From Nitritalea halalkaliphila LW7 (GTDB taxonomy: Bacteria > Bacteroidota > Bacteroidia > Cytophagales > Cyclobacteriaceae), in assembly GCF_000265075.1 (NCBI RefSeq), contig NZ_AJYA01000067.1, positions 1 to 40,422 of the forward strand: a stretch of DNA of 40,422 nt, written 5' to 3'. A model generated the notes under the pieces. That model worked only from the letters and a program-made list of their open reading frames with translations, did not search any database and was not told where the DNA came from. The translations under genes were made by a program, and so were the position numbers. Positions 10,679-19,261 of this stretch are shown piece after piece; position 1 is the stretch's first letter; every line of letters begins with the position of its first letter.

Positions 10679-11599
10679 ATGGCGGATAAAAAACAATTTC
10701 AGAAAAAAGCGGCTTTAGGCCGAGGCCTGGGGGCACTCTTGCAGGACTCGCCAGCGAAAAAGCAGGAGGAAAGACCGCTCACCCCTGCCCCACCGGCTGC
10801 GGGAATCCATGAAATCCGCCTAAGTGATATTCAGGTCAATCCCTACCAGCCGAGAACACATTTCGACAAGATAGCACTCGAGGAGCTGGCCGAGTCCATC
10901 CGCGTGCAGGGCATCATTCAACCTATTACCGTCCGCCGCCTGGAGGAAGACACGTATCAGTTGATCTCAGGGGAACGTCGTTTTCAAGCCTCTAAACTCG
11001 CTGGTTTAGAGCGTGTTCCCGCTTATGTGCGTACCGCGAACGACCAGCAGATGCTGGAAATGGCACTTATCGAGAACATACAGCGGGAGAATTTGAATGC
11101 TCTGGAAATCGCCCATTCCTATCAGCGCTTACTCTCTGAATGTGACCTCAAGCAGGAAGAGCTCGGCGACCGTGTGGGTAAAAAGCGGACCACGGTGAAT
11201 AACTACCTGCGCCTTTTGCGCCTGCCGCCAGACATTCAGGCAGGACTTCGGGACCAACAGATTTCAATGGGCCATGCTCGGGCACTGGTGAATATCGAGG
11301 ACATCGATGTGCAGCTTTCTCTGTATAAAAAAATTATCGCTGAGGATTTAAGTGTTCGGAAAGTGGAAGCGATGGTAAAGGCCCTGCATGAACCGAAAGA
11401 ACCCACAGAAGAGACGAAAAAGGAGGCCATAGATCCCTATAAACAGTACGAGCTGAACAAGTTGCAGCAGCGCCTCGCCAGTCATTTTGGCACTAAGGTG
11501 GCTGTAAAGGCGGATGCGAAGGACAAAGGCGAGATCAAAATTCCTTTTACTTCCACAGACGACTTAAACCGCATTTTAGAACTTTTAGCTGTTATTTAA
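10679..11599 (+). CDS. parB: ParB/Spo0J-like partition protein
   Basis: A 306-residue protein that binds parS sites and spreads on DNA as a CTP-dependent clamp. The N-terminus has the conserved LGRGLGALL. The ParB/Srx nuclease-like domain has NPYQPRTHFD and the GERRFQASKLAGL motif. A helix-turn-helix (EELGDRVGKKRTTVNNYLRLL, ISMGHARALVN) and a C-terminal dimerisation region follow. The frame is intact. Its TAA overlaps the ATG of the DUF5683 gene (TAATG). I found no canonical parS site in the window. Confidence 0.95.
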   Translation: MADKKQFQKKAALGRGLGALLQDSPAKKQEERPLTPAPPAAGIHEIRLSDIQVNPYQPRTHFDKIALEELAESIRVQGIIQPITVRRLEEDTYQLISGERRFQASKLAGLERVPAYVRTANDQQMLEMALIENIQRENLNALEIAHSYQRLLSECDLKQEELGDRVGKKRTTVNNYLRLLRLPPDIQAGLRDQQISMGHARALVNIEDIDVQLSLYKKIIAEDLSVRKVEAMVKALHEPKEPTEETKKEAIDPYKQYELNKLQQRLASHFGTKVAVKADAKDKGEIKIPFTSTDDLNRILELLAVI

Positions 11600-12239
11600 T
11601 GCGCCCGAACAGGCCTTTTGCCTGCGACAAAGCTGCCCGTATGAATCGATTCATGCCTTTTCTACAACGACGCCTTTTAGGAATGCTGCTTCTGGTTTTA
11701 GGGGCAGCTTCTGCTGTTTATGGGCAGGATACCGTACAGCGATTAGACCCACGTTTAGAACAGCAGGCTGTAGCAGCCTCAACGAGGCCTTTCGCACACC
11801 GAAAAACCCAAGGGTGGCCACCATTCTTTCGGCTGTTTTACCAGGTGCAGGACAGATCTACAATGAAAAACCTTGGAAGGTACCTATCTTATATGGTGGT
11901 ATTTTAACGAATACCTACTTCGTGGATTTTAACGGCAGGCGCTTTGCTCTGTTTCGTGATGCCCTCATCGCTTTCGATGCTGAAGAACCGAATCAGTTTC
12001 CGAACCTAAACCGCGATGGACTCGTGCGTAATGTCAATTTTTGGCGGAGAAATCGCGATACGACCTTTCTGATTTACTTGATTATTTACGTATTGAATAT
12101 TGCAGATGCCAACGTGGATGCACACTTATCGGGCTTTGATGTTTCGGAGGACCTTAGTTTTCGCTGGGAACCCTACCAGGAGATTAGCCCCTTGGGCCTG
12201 CCCCACTTTGGCCTGCGTTTAAAAATTAATTTAAATTGA
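11599..12239 (+). CDS. DUF5683 membrane protein, frameshifted
   Basis: About 213 residues after repair. An N-terminal signal or anchor (LGMLLLVLGAASAVYGQ) is followed by the DUF5683 core: RVATILSAVLPGAGQIYNEK, then WKVPILYGG, and near the end YVLNIADANVDAHLSGFD. Family members sit between parB and dapB in many Bacteroidota; the role is unknown. The frame breaks at 11810-11811, where CCCAAGGG needs one more A. The start overlaps the parB stop; an internal ATG at 11641 is an alternative start. It is 1 base from dapB. Confidence 0.85.
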
Positions 12240-12240
12240 C

Positions 12241-12964
12241 ATGAATATCCTTTTACTGGGCTACGGCAAAATGGGGAAAATTATCGAAGAGATCGCCCTT
12301 TCCCGTGGTCATCAGATTATAGCCCGCATTTCAGAAGAAAATAAGGAAGAACGGGATGCCTTAACTCCTGCGGCTATCGATGTGGCTATCGAATTTAGCG
12401 CCCCTGAAGCAGCGGTAGCAAACATCAGCTGGGCACTAGAACGAGGTATCCGCGTGGTCTCCGGCACCACCGGTTGGCTATCGGAGAAGCCACGCTTAGA
12501 TGCCCTGGCTTCCGCACAAGAAACCGCTTTCTTCTATGCTTCTAATTTTAGTATCGGGGTCAACATATTCTTTAAGGTGAACGCCTTTCTGGCCAAGCTC
12601 ATGCAGGAGCAGTCTGCCTATCAGGTGGCCATAGAAGAAATTCACCATACAGAAAAAAAAAGACGCCCCATCCGGCACAGCGCTGACCCTAGCCGAAGGT
12701 GTATTGGCCTCACTCCCTGCCTACAGCGGGTGGACACTTGCTGAAAATATGTCCGAAAACGACACACGTTTACCGATTACGGCCAAGCGTATTGACCCTG
12801 CACCGGGCACACATACGGTCACCTATACCTCTGAAATAGATACACTTAGCATAAATCACACCGCCCATAGCCGTCAGGGATTTGCCCTTGGCGCGGTATT
12901 AGTGGCAGAATGGATAAAAGATAAAAAAGGTATCTTATCCATGGATGATTTCTTATCTTTCTAA
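12241..12964 (+). CDS. dapB: 4-hydroxy-tetrahydrodipicolinate reductase, frameshifted
   Basis: The NAD(P)H-dependent reductase of the diaminopimelate/lysine pathway, about 240 residues. The N-terminal Rossmann motif is LLLGYGKMGKIIEEIA, followed by the DVAIEFSAPEAA and SGTTGW cofactor region and the catalytic IEEIHHTEKKDAPSGTAL motif. This last motif is split by an A9 run at 12653-12661, which should be A8. The C-terminus has HTVTYTSEID and AHSRQGFALGAVLVAEWI. The gene supplies precursors for cell wall and lysine and is usually essential, so the indel is probably an error. The 3' end is 13 bases before lepB. Confidence 0.93.
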
Positions 12965-12977
12965 AAATTTTTCCTTC

Positions 12978-14054
12978 ATGAGTGAACCTAAAAAGAAAAA
13001 GTCCGCCCTGAGAGAGTGGCTGGACGCCCTGCTCTTTGCGGTGGTAGCCGCCAGTATCATTCGCTGGCTGCTATTAGAACCCTTTACGATCCCCACAGGC
13101 TCCATGGAGAAATCCCTACTGGTAGGTGACTTCCTTTTCGTGAGTAAAATGCACTATGGCGCCCGTTTTCCCATGACACCACTGCAGGTGCCACTTACCC
13201 ATCAGAAAATCTGGGGAACCGATTCAGACTCTTATGTAGAGTGGATAAAGCTCCCCTACTGGAGACTACCCGGCTTTAGCAGCATTAAAAGAAACGATGT
13301 AGTCGTCTTTAACTATCCTGAGGAGCTCGAGCATCCCGCCGACCTAAGAACGAATTACATCAAACGGGCCGTGGGCGTCCCCGGTGATATCATCGAAATC
13401 GAACGCACACAGGTGCAGATTAACGGGAAACCAGCAGATGATCCCGAGTTGATGCAGTTTTCCTACGACGTCATGACGAATAAAAGTCTCTCTGCAGCCT
13501 TTTTCGATCGATTCGGTATCAACCCAGACTCCTTCTTCGCCTTTCGGGATAATAGTGGCTACATGGTATCCACTACACCGGAAGTGGCACGCCAGCTGCA
13601 GGAAAGCGCAGAGGTAGACCGTGTCAACCTACGTCTCGACCGACAGGGTTATGGGGATCCGCGGATTTTTCCGGATGGAGATTATTTCGGATGGAATAAA
13701 GATTATATGGGCCCGATAGAAATCCCCGCGAAGGGTTGGACCATTTCCATTAATGAAGAAACGATGGCCAAATACGCCCGCACCATCCAGCATTACGAGC
13801 GCCTGAAAGATGTTCGTGTGGAGGGCAATAAACTATTTATAGACGGTCAAGAGGTACAGTCCTACACCTTCCGGCAAAACTATTATTTCATGATGGGTGA
13901 TAACCGGCACGATAGTTTAGACTCGCGGTACTGGGGATTTGTCCCTGAGGATCATGTCGTTGGAAAAGCCTGGTTCCTATGGTTGTCCCTGGATAAGCAC
14001 AAGAGCATGTTCTCTAAGATCCGCTGGAACAGAATTTTTAAAGGTATCGAGTAA
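12978..14054 (+). CDS. lepB: Signal peptidase I
   Basis: A 358-residue membrane-anchored protease that removes signal peptides. A Lys-rich start (MSEPKKKKSALREW) precedes one transmembrane helix. The catalytic Ser lies in PTGSMEKSLLVGD (about Ser42). The Lys of the Ser/Lys dyad is in YIKRAVGVPGD, and the C-terminal box E is GDNRHDSLDSRYWGFVP. An insertion of about 100 residues separates the two halves, as is common in Bacteroidota LepB. ATG 12978 is chosen because the longer frame (from 12945) overlaps dapB and adds an unusual N-terminus. The frame is intact. A strong terminator lies 77 bases downstream. Confidence 0.94.
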   Translation: MSEPKKKKSALREWLDALLFAVVAASIIRWLLLEPFTIPTGSMEKSLLVGDFLFVSKMHYGARFPMTPLQVPLTHQKIWGTDSDSYVEWIKLPYWRLPGFSSIKRNDVVVFNYPEELEHPADLRTNYIKRAVGVPGDIIEIERTQVQINGKPADDPELMQFSYDVMTNKSLSAAFFDRFGINPDSFFAFRDNSGYMVSTTPEVARQLQESAEVDRVNLRLDRQGYGDPRIFPDGDYFGWNKDYMGPIEIPAKGWTISINEETMAKYARTIQHYERLKDVRVEGNKLFIDGQEVQSYTFRQNYYFMMGDNRHDSLDSRYWGFVPEDHVVGKAWFLWLSLDKHKSMFSKIRWNRIFKGIE

Positions 14055-14130
14055 AGGGAGCCTGCTGCTGCCGATTCCATCATACGAGCAGATAAGGTGC
14101 TGGCGCAAAATTCAGAGAGGCCTCCACCAC

Positions 14131-14166
14131 AAAAAAAGAGACTACTTCGGTGGTCTCTTTTTTTTT
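14131..14166 (+). terminator. Strong intrinsic terminator after lepB
   Basis: A7 then GAGAC-T-AC, a TTCG tetraloop, GT-G-GTCTC and T9. The hairpin is symmetric, so it also works on the minus strand, where it could end ung transcripts. Confidence 0.85.
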
Positions 14167-14249
14167 GGATTCCAAGAGCCAAACCGATACCTGCTCAGCG
14201 GCTCGCTAGACCTAAGACAGGCTACATGACCTACCTAAACCAAAAAAAA

Positions 14250-14912
14250 TCACCATTTTATGGGTGTCAAACCCTGCTCCTGCAGAAAAGCATTCGTCTG
14301 AGAAAAGTGCCCGCAGCCGTGAAATCCTCGATGAGCAGAAAGCGGGCTAGGGTGCGGAGCGTGCAGCTTAAGATGTTCCGGCCGATGCAGGATGGCAGCC
14401 TTTTTTTGGGCGTAAGCCCCCCAAAGCAAAAAGACCATCGGCGCCTCCCGTTCGGCTAATACCCGAATGACGGCATCTGTAAACTGTTCCCAGCCCTTTT
14501 TCTGATGCGAGCCAGCCTGATGCGCCTGCACGGTAAGCGTAGCATTTAGAAGGAGTACGCCCTGCTCCGCCCAGCGGGTCAGATCGCCATGCTCGGGAAA
14601 GGGAGTCCCCAGATCGCGACGAATCTCCTTAAATATATTTTGCAAGCTAGGAGGAAAGGGCACGCCCTGCTGCACGGAAAAAGAAAGCCCATGTGCCTGA
14701 TTAGGACCATGATAGGGGTCTTGCCCTAAGATAACCACCTTCACCTGTTCGAGCGGGCAGGCCTCGAATGCTTTGAATATAGCACTCCCCTTAGGAAAAA
14801 CCTGCGTCTGCTGATACGCCTCCCGAACGAAGGCGGACAGGGCTAGGAAGTACGGCTGTGTAAACTCTGCGGCTAAGGCAGCCTTCCAAGAGGGCTCAAT
14901 TTTTACATCCAT
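14250..14912 (-). CDS. ung: Uracil-DNA glycosylase
   Basis: Family 1 uracil-DNA glycosylase, which excises uracil from DNA; 220 residues from the chosen start. Motifs: the water-activating [18 protein letters not shown], then LLLNATLTV, and the C-terminal [21 protein letters not shown]. The start [13 protein letters not shown] is chosen because family members begin near there. The in-frame ATG at 14969 would lie only 2 bases after the promoter motif and adds 19 atypical residues. Transcription is divergent from apaG. The frame is intact. Confidence 0.95.
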   Translation of the reverse strand: MDVKIEPSWKAALAAEFTQPYFLALSAFVREAYQQTQVFPKGSAIFKAFEACPLEQVKVVILGQDPYHGPNQAHGLSFSVQQGVPFPPSLQNIFKEIRRDLGTPFPEHGDLTRWAEQGVLLLNATLTVQAHQAGSHQKKGWEQFTDAVIRVLAEREAPMVFLLWGAYAQKKAAILHRPEHLKLHAPHPSPLSAHRGFHGCGHFSQTNAFLQEQGLTPIKW

Positions 14913-14949
14913 TTTGTAGGCTTTTCGTAAAAGAATGAAACGCTTTATG

Positions 14950-14957
14950 TAATTTTG
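14950..14957 (+). promoter_or_regulatory. -7 promoter motif (TAATTTTG) for apaG
   Basis: TAATTTTG matches TAnnTTTG, 29 bases before the apaG ATG. It faces the ung motif 13 bases away. Confidence 0.6.
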
Positions 14958-14970
14958 ATCGTTCTTCACA

Positions 14971-14978
14971 CAAAATTA
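14971..14978 (-). promoter_or_regulatory. -7 promoter motif (TAATTTTG) for ung
   Basis: On the minus strand the same TAATTTTG octamer lies 58 bases before the chosen ung ATG. The two identical motifs form a compact divergent promoter whose transcripts would overlap in their leaders. Confidence 0.5.
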
Positions 14979-14986
14979 AACGTTTC

Positions 14987-15373
14987 ATGGTAAGTGCCAT
15001 TACAGAGGGAATAAAAGTTAGCGTGCGTGTCCAGTATCAGCGGGCCCATTCGAGTCCCTGGCAGCAGCACTATGTCTTCACCTATCACGTAGAAATCGAA
15101 AATAATTCGCCCTATACCGTGCAGCTGCTGCGCCGCAAGTGGGAAATTTTCGATGCCGCTGATAGCAAAAAAATCGTGGAGGGCGAAGGTGTCGTCGGAC
15201 AGCAGCCCACGCTGGAGCCTGGTGAAAAACATGCCTATGTGTCGGGATGCAACTTAAAATCGGGCCTTGGAAAGATGCTCGGCACCTACACCATGGAGCG
15301 GATCGTCGATGGACAGCTTTTCGATGTAAACATTCCCGAATTCCAGCTTTTAGCGGAAGACCTGCAAAATTAA
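14987..15373 (+). CDS. apaG: ApaG-domain protein
   Basis: A 128-residue fibronectin-like beta sandwich of the ApaG/DUF525 family. Motifs: ITEGIKVSVRVQYQ, then HVEIENNSPYTVQLLRRKW, then VEGEGVVGQQPTLEPGE and YTMERIVDGQLFDVNIPEF. In enterobacteria ApaG has been linked to Co2+/Mg2+ efflux phenotypes, but the biochemical role is unclear; similar domains in F-box proteins bind other proteins. The frame is intact. The methyltransferase-like remnant follows after 6 bases and is probably co-transcribed. Confidence 0.93.
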   Translation: MVSAITEGIKVSVRVQYQRAHSSPWQQHYVFTYHVEIENNSPYTVQLLRRKWEIFDAADSKKIVEGEGVVGQQPTLEPGEKHAYVSGCNLKSGLGKMLGTYTMERIVDGQLFDVNIPEFQLLAEDLQN

Positions 15374-15379
15374 GCCTGT

Positions 15380-15769
15380 ATGGCCACTCCCTATTTCCAT
15401 TTCCGCATGCATTGGCGTCGCTGGTGGCTGGCGGAGGGGCGGCACTCCCTGCAGTCCCCCCTGCTCCTGCAGCTATACGATGCCATCGCCCAGGCAGATC
15501 CTATACCCCCTCTGGAACAGGTTGTTCGAAAGCTACTTCCCTCCTATCCACTCCATAGTATAAACGAGCAGGAAAGCATCCCGCCTCAGATTATCCAAAC
15601 CGAACCTGCGGGCATCTGGCTGGTGAAGGGGCTTTACAGCCGACCTAAGCGTTTTCAGCAGTGGCAAAACTGCGTGCAAGCCCCTCTTCTGGCTATCGAA
15701 ATCCAAGGGGAAGGCCTGCTTTTCACTGGCAGCGCCTTTAGTCCCGGGCATTATATTTTTGACTTGTAA
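15380..15769 (+). CDS. Shortened methyltransferase-like protein lacking the catalytic core
   Basis: A 129-residue protein in an intact frame. The N-terminus (FRMHWRRWWLAEGRHSLQSP LLLQLYD) resembles the 'HGxHSPFVYDLY' start of a Bacteroidota class I SAM-dependent methyltransferase family of about 230 residues. The C-terminus (QWQNCVQAPLLAIEIQGEGLLF) resembles that family's end. The Rossmann domain that would lie between them, with the glycine-rich SAM loop, is absent. It therefore looks like an internally deleted family member, either a remnant or a repurposed small protein. The family comparison is from memory. Its 3' end overlaps the convergent methyltransferase gene by 19 bases. Confidence 0.55.
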   Translation: MATPYFHFRMHWRRWWLAEGRHSLQSPLLLQLYDAIAQADPIPPLEQVVRKLLPSYPLHSINEQESIPPQIIQTEPAGIWLVKGLYSRPKRFQQWQNCVQAPLLAIEIQGEGLLFTGSAFSPGHYIFDL

Positions 15770-16343
15770 GCACGGAAAAAGAGTTCGCTTCCGGCCCTAG
15801 GGCCAATGGAATTGTAACAGGATTCCTGCACAAAGCGTCCGAAGTGAGGCGAAAATAGCTTTTCATATTCTTCTGCCTCTCCTCCGAAGGGAGGCCCCTC
15901 CTTTTCGAAGTATCGGTTAAACAATACCCCCACCAATTGCCCCCCCGGGGCTAAGAGCTCCTTCATCTTAGCCACATACGCTGGCCGCAGATCAGGCTGT
16001 AGCGCACAGAAGAACGTCTGCTCTAAAATAAGGTCATACTGGCCTGATGGGCAAAAAAATCGTGCTGATGCAAGTGCGTAGACGGGAAATTCGGATGGCG
16101 CGCCTGAAAATCAGCGAGAGGCGCGTGGGAAAGATCCAGCACATGCGTGTTCAAGAAGCCAGACTGATAGGCATAAGCCGCCTCATAAGCATTCCCAGCG
16201 CCAGGGATTAATATTTTTAGAGACTTGTCCGTGATTTGGTCTAAATATTGCTTCAGCGGAGGAGAGACTTGACCCAGGTCCCAGCCCGTATTTTTAGTCA
16301 AATAGCGGGAAGTCCAGTAATTTTCATTTAATTTTGTTTCCAT
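15751..16343 (-). CDS. Thiopurine S-methyltransferase-like SAM methyltransferase, frameshifted
   Basis: About 198 residues after repair. The N-terminus has NYWTSRYLTKNTGWDLGQVSPPL, then the SAM-binding loop ILIPGAGNAYEAAYAYQSG and an acidic ribose-binding region VLDLS. The C-terminal half has AKMKELLAPGGQLVGVLFNR and FEKEGPPFGG. These are hallmarks of the TPMT/DUF small-molecule methyltransferases common in Bacteroidota; likely substrates are thiols or halides, but none is shown. The frame breaks at about 16043 (minus strand CATCAGGCC needs one more G); repair gives DFFAHQGQYDLILEQTFFCAL. It is a single-gene unit, divergent from the coiled-coil gene. Confidence 0.82.
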
Positions 16344-16380
16344 AGAACAAACGAGCGATTAACGTAATAGTACAGAGCTT

Positions 16381-17298
16381 ATGCAGACAAATCCTACACC
16401 GCCGCCGGCCCGATCTGATCGAAATAAAAACATCCTGATCATCGCCTTGGCTATCTTAGTGCTGATTAGTGGTATCAAACTTTTTCTCGACCACCAAGAC
16501 AAAAATAAGAAAACACAGGAGATCCTCGTCCTTTCGGAGGAAAATAACGAAATCAACCAGCGCTTGGACTCTGTTACCTATCAGTTGGATCTCCGCATCC
16601 AAGAAATCGAGCGCCTAGGCGGTGACGTGGCCGCCTTGGAGGAGATTCGTACGCAACTAATAAACGAGCGAAATTCAGAGAAGCGCCGCTCGGCACAGGA
16701 AATTGAGCGCCTAAACCAGCGCTTAAAATCTTATATCGCACTTTTAGACGAAAAAGACGATGAGATTATAGCTTTGCGCAACGAAAATCAGCAGCTTTTC
16801 GCTGAAAACCAAGACCTGAAAACCAATCAGGCACGCATCGAAGAGCGCGTCGTGGAGCTGGACCAGCGCAGAGAAGAACTGGAGAAAAAAGTGGACTTGG
16901 CTGCCCGTCTAAAAGCAGAAAACATAGAGATCGCCGCTGTTAATAGAAGAGGACGTGAGCGTACAGATGGTTTCCGCAACAGACAGTTAGAGACCTTAAA
17001 AATCAGTTTTACACTAGCTGACAACCCCGTAGCACCGCATGGACCGCGTGATATTTTCATTCAGATTTTGGCACCGAATAGCCAGCCTATATTCGATATC
17101 GCGAAAGGCTCTGGTACCTTTATGATCGATGGCCGAGAAGAGTTTTATACCATGAGCCAAGCGATTATGTTCGATAATACCCAGCAGGCACTGGAAAACT
17201 TTTATGATAAAGAGACCAAGTACGACACTGGAGAGCATACGGTGCGCATTTATGCTGATGGTTACTTGATCGGAACGGGTAAATTTGAAGTAAAATAA
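16381..17298 (+). CDS. Inner-membrane coiled-coil protein, unknown role
   Basis: 305 residues. A short Pro-rich cytoplasmic tail (NPTPPPARSDRN) precedes one transmembrane helix (ILIIALAILVLISGIKLFL, residues 19-37). A long heptad-repeat coiled coil rich in Glu, Gln, Leu and Arg covers about residues 40-190. A globular C-terminal domain of about 110 residues is beta-rich (KISFTLADNPVAPHGPRDIF, HTVRIYADGYLIGTGKFEV). The architecture suggests a periplasm-facing spacer or scaffold with an end domain. I do not know its function. The frame is intact and the gene ends at a strong terminator. Confidence 0.8.
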   Translation: MQTNPTPPPARSDRNKNILIIALAILVLISGIKLFLDHQDKNKKTQEILVLSEENNEINQRLDSVTYQLDLRIQEIERLGGDVAALEEIRTQLINERNSEKRRSAQEIERLNQRLKSYIALLDEKDDEIIALRNENQQLFAENQDLKTNQARIEERVVELDQRREELEKKVDLAARLKAENIEIAAVNRRGRERTDGFRNRQLETLKISFTLADNPVAPHGPRDIFIQILAPNSQPIFDIAKGSGTFMIDGREEFYTMSQAIMFDNTQQALENFYDKETKYDTGEHTVRIYADGYLIGTGKFEVK

Positions 17299-17326
17299 AG
17301 CTTTTCGGCTGTAAGGAACATTTATG

Positions 17327-17359
17327 AAAGCGTCAGGTCTTGGACTTGACGCTTTTTTT
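17327..17359 (+). terminator. Intrinsic terminator
   Basis: AAAGCGTCA-G-GTC, loop TTG, GAC-T-TGACGCTTT, followed by T residues. It lies 29 bases after the coiled-coil gene and just before the rpsF promoter. Confidence 0.85.
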
Positions 17360-17362
17360 AGC

Positions 17363-17370
17363 TACTTTTG
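17363..17370 (+). promoter_or_regulatory. -7 promoter motif (TACTTTTG) for the rpsF operon
   Basis: TACTTTTG matches TAnnTTTG, 28 bases before the rpsF ATG and directly behind the preceding terminator. Confidence 0.65.
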
Positions 17371-17398
17371 CGGACTGTTTAAAAAACAATTATCTATT

Positions 17399-17767
17399 AT
17401 GTTCCAAAGAAACTACGAGACGGTATTCATTTTAACTCCCGTTTTGTCTGATGTTCAGATGAAGGATACCGTAGACAAGTTCGTGAACTTGTTAAAAGAA
17501 GAGGGGGCAGAGATTGTCAATGTGGAAAACTGGGGGCTGAAAAAATTAGCCTATCCTATTCAGAAGAAAACCACAGGATTCTATGTAATGGTAGAATTTA
17601 AGGCACTTCCTGATTTAATCAAGAGGTTTGAAGTTGAGCTGAGACGTGACGAAACGGTGATGCGCTTCCTAACAACTGTTCTCGATAAGCATGCATTAGC
17701 GTATGCGGAGAGAAGAAGAAAAGGCGAATTTAACAAGAAAGAAGCTAAGGAGGAGCAAGCATCATGA
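17399..17767 (+). CDS. rpsF: 30S ribosomal protein S6
   Basis: 122 residues. S6 binds the central domain of 16S rRNA together with S18. It begins [17 protein letters not shown], and has [23 protein letters not shown] and [18 protein letters not shown]. The C-terminal Lys/Glu tail is typical of the phylum. The start is ATG 17399; a longer in-frame start at 17324 lies inside the preceding terminator and is not credible. The gene overlaps rpsR by 4 bases (ATGA). Confidence 0.96.
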   Translation: MFQRNYETVFILTPVLSDVQMKDTVDKFVNLLKEEGAEIVNVENWGLKKLAYPIQKKTTGFYVMVEFKALPDLIKRFEVELRRDETVMRFLTTVLDKHALAYAERRRKGEFNKKEAKEEQAS

Positions 17768-18015
17768 CATTAAGAAACGAACCAATCAACCGCGTAGAGA
17801 ATAGAAAAAAATACTGCCGCTTCAAGCGTCATGGTATTAAGTATATCGATTATAAAGATCCTAACTTCTTATTGAAGTTTGTTAACGAGCAGGGTAAAAT
17901 TCTTCCAAGAAGATTAACCGGAAACTCAGCTAAATATCAGAGAAAAGTAGCTAATGCGATCAAGAAAGCTAGAATTTTAGCTCTTCTACCGTTCGTAACC
18001 GATGGTTTAAAATAG
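17764..18015 (+). CDS. rpsR: 30S ribosomal protein S18
   Basis: 83 residues, RNA-binding partner of S6. Motifs: [22 protein letters not shown], then the family signature [19 protein letters not shown] and [13 protein letters not shown]. The start overlaps the rpsF stop, so translation is coupled. The frame is intact. rplI follows after 39 bases. Confidence 0.97.
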   Translation: MTLRNEPINRVENRKKYCRFKRHGIKYIDYKDPNFLLKFVNEQGKILPRRLTGNSAKYQRKVANAIKKARILALLPFVTDGLK

Positions 18016-18054
18016 GCCAAGGATTCTCTTTAATAGTTAAAAATTAACACAACA

Positions 18055-18499
18055 ATGGAAGTAATCTTAAGAACAGATATTAAAGGGTTGGGTTACAAAA
18101 ATGACTTGGTAAATGTAAAGCCAGGTTATGGAAGAAACTACCTGATCCCACAGGGCTTCGCAGTACTAGCGACAGCTTCTAATAAGAAAGCCCTTGCTGA
18201 AAACATCAAGCAAGCAGCGCATAAAGCAGAGAAAATCAAAACAGAGGCGGTTAACCTAGCAGAGAAACTTCAGGGCATTACCCTAGAGATCAAAGCAAAA
18301 ATCGGTGACTCTGGTAAAATTTTCGGTAAAGTAACGACACTTCAGATTTCTGATGCCTTAGCTGTCTCAGGGAATCGAGATCGACAGAAAGAAAATTGAA
18401 ATCACCATGCCAGTAGGTACTGCAGGTGAGTTCGAGGCCGATGTAGATCTTCATAGAGAAGTGAAAACAAAAGTGAAATTTGTTGTGGTAGCTGAGTAA
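18055..18499 (+). CDS. rplI: 50S ribosomal protein L9, frameshifted
   Basis: L9 has 147 residues after repair, the expected size. The N-terminal rRNA-binding domain is MEVILRTDIKGLGYKNDLV with VKPGYGRNYLIPQG. A central helix and the C-terminal domain follow (IGDSGKIFGKVTTLQISDAL, then GIEIDRKKIEITMPVGTAGE, ending in KVKFVVVAE and TAA 18497-18499). The frame breaks at about 18364, where one extra base sits between GCTGTCT and CAGGGAATCGAG. Without repair the protein would lose its last third, so this is most likely an error. Confidence 0.94.
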
Positions 18500-18518
18500 G
18501 CACACGAACAATAGAAAC

Positions 18519-18543
18519 AAAAGGGGCCTTCGCCCCTTTTTTT
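18519..18543 (+). terminator. Intrinsic terminator after rplI
   Basis: A4-GGGGC, loop CTTC, GCCCC and T7, 20 bases after the rplI stop. Confidence 0.88.
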
Positions 18544-18675
18544 ATTCCCTTTCAGGCGCCTCACAAAAACACATGAGGACCAAAACAGGCTGCCGGAAAA
18601 GCCTTTAGCGCCAGGCTCTTCGCAAAAGCCAGAAAGCTGCAGCACTGCCCCACAATCCTTAAATCCAGCTCTTGC

Positions 18676-18948
18676 TTAAAAAGCCCGCGTCACTTTTTCT
18701 AAATCGTCAAGCAGCTTCTGCGAAACAGCGCGTGGCTGTACAGCCTTTTTTTCGCTCAGTAAGGCATGCGCCTTTTGGCTCTTTTCGATTAGGCCCACTG
18801 GATTCTTGTCGGCCACGAAACTGTTCCAGCACCAAGACAATTCCGCCGGTAGGGTTTCGTCCAAACCAAGCTTTTCCAGCTTTTCTAACGTTTGCAAGAC
18901 CGTTTTTTCCATTTTTTCCTCGTTCATAGCTTTCATGATTTTAATCAA
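18676..18948 (-). CDS. Small helical protein, unknown
   Basis: An open frame of 90 codons, rich in Lys, Glu and Leu, predicted mostly helical (EKTVLQTLEKLEKLGLDETL; KAHALLSEKKAVQP). No signal peptide or membrane segment, and I recognise no family. Starts at 18948, 18933 or 18927 (MNEEKMEKT) are all possible, and the last begins a more usual composition. It is isolated: a terminator lies on one side and a 260-base AT-rich gap on the other. It could be a genuine small gene; the evidence is length and composition only. Confidence 0.45.
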   Translation of the reverse strand: MIKIMKAMNEEKMEKTVLQTLEKLEKLGLDETLPAELSWCWNSFVADKNPVGLIEKSQKAHALLSEKKAVQPRAVSQKLLDDLEKVTRAF

Positions 18949-19212
18949 AACATCAATTTTTTAAATAAACCCAAAACTAAAGTGCGCCATTTTTTCATAA
19001 ATCGCAAATAAATCACCTATTTTTTAAACCAAAAATAATAAGAAAACACTTCCAAGCCCCCATTCAGGTACTCCATCTAACCCTAACAAAAGAATCGGGA
19101 AACAAAAATCGCCTCTTCTCCAAATCCTATTTTTTTCAACTGAATATAAAGCGCTTAAATAAAAACCCTCTTTTTTTTAGGCAGCTCTCTTGGATATTTG
19201 AGGGCATAAGCC
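18949..19212. other. AT-rich intergenic region, no gene seen
   Basis: About 260 bases with A and T runs and no convincing coding frame. On the minus strand, 19121-19140 reads GTTGAAAAAAATAGGATTTG, which shares its core with the repeated motif at 28163 and 40337. Confidence 0.4.
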
Positions 19213-19220
19213 TACTTTTG
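19213..19220 (+). promoter_or_regulatory. -7 promoter motif (TACTTTTG) for tRNA-Gln
   Basis: TACTTTTG matches TAnnTTTG, 41 bases before the tRNA. A TTGG at 19190-19193 could be the -33 element, about 20 bases upstream. Confidence 0.6.
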
Positions 19221-19261
19221 TACCACAATTACGGAAAGCAAACGCGTTTTCTAAAGTTTAT

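Noticed and set aside
12945..12977. A longer start for signal peptidase I
   Set aside because: The in-frame upstream start overlaps dapB and adds an unusual segment before the normal Lys-rich N-terminus at 12978.
9884..14054. A parS centromere site near parAB
   Set aside because: I scanned for CACGTG-centred palindromes of the TGTTTCACGTGAAACA type and found none that fit; the CACGTG-like matches are inside unrelated genes.
17324..17398. A longer N-terminus for ribosomal protein S6
   Set aside because: The extended start lies inside the upstream terminator hairpin and upstream of the TACTTTTG promoter, and adds residues absent from the family.
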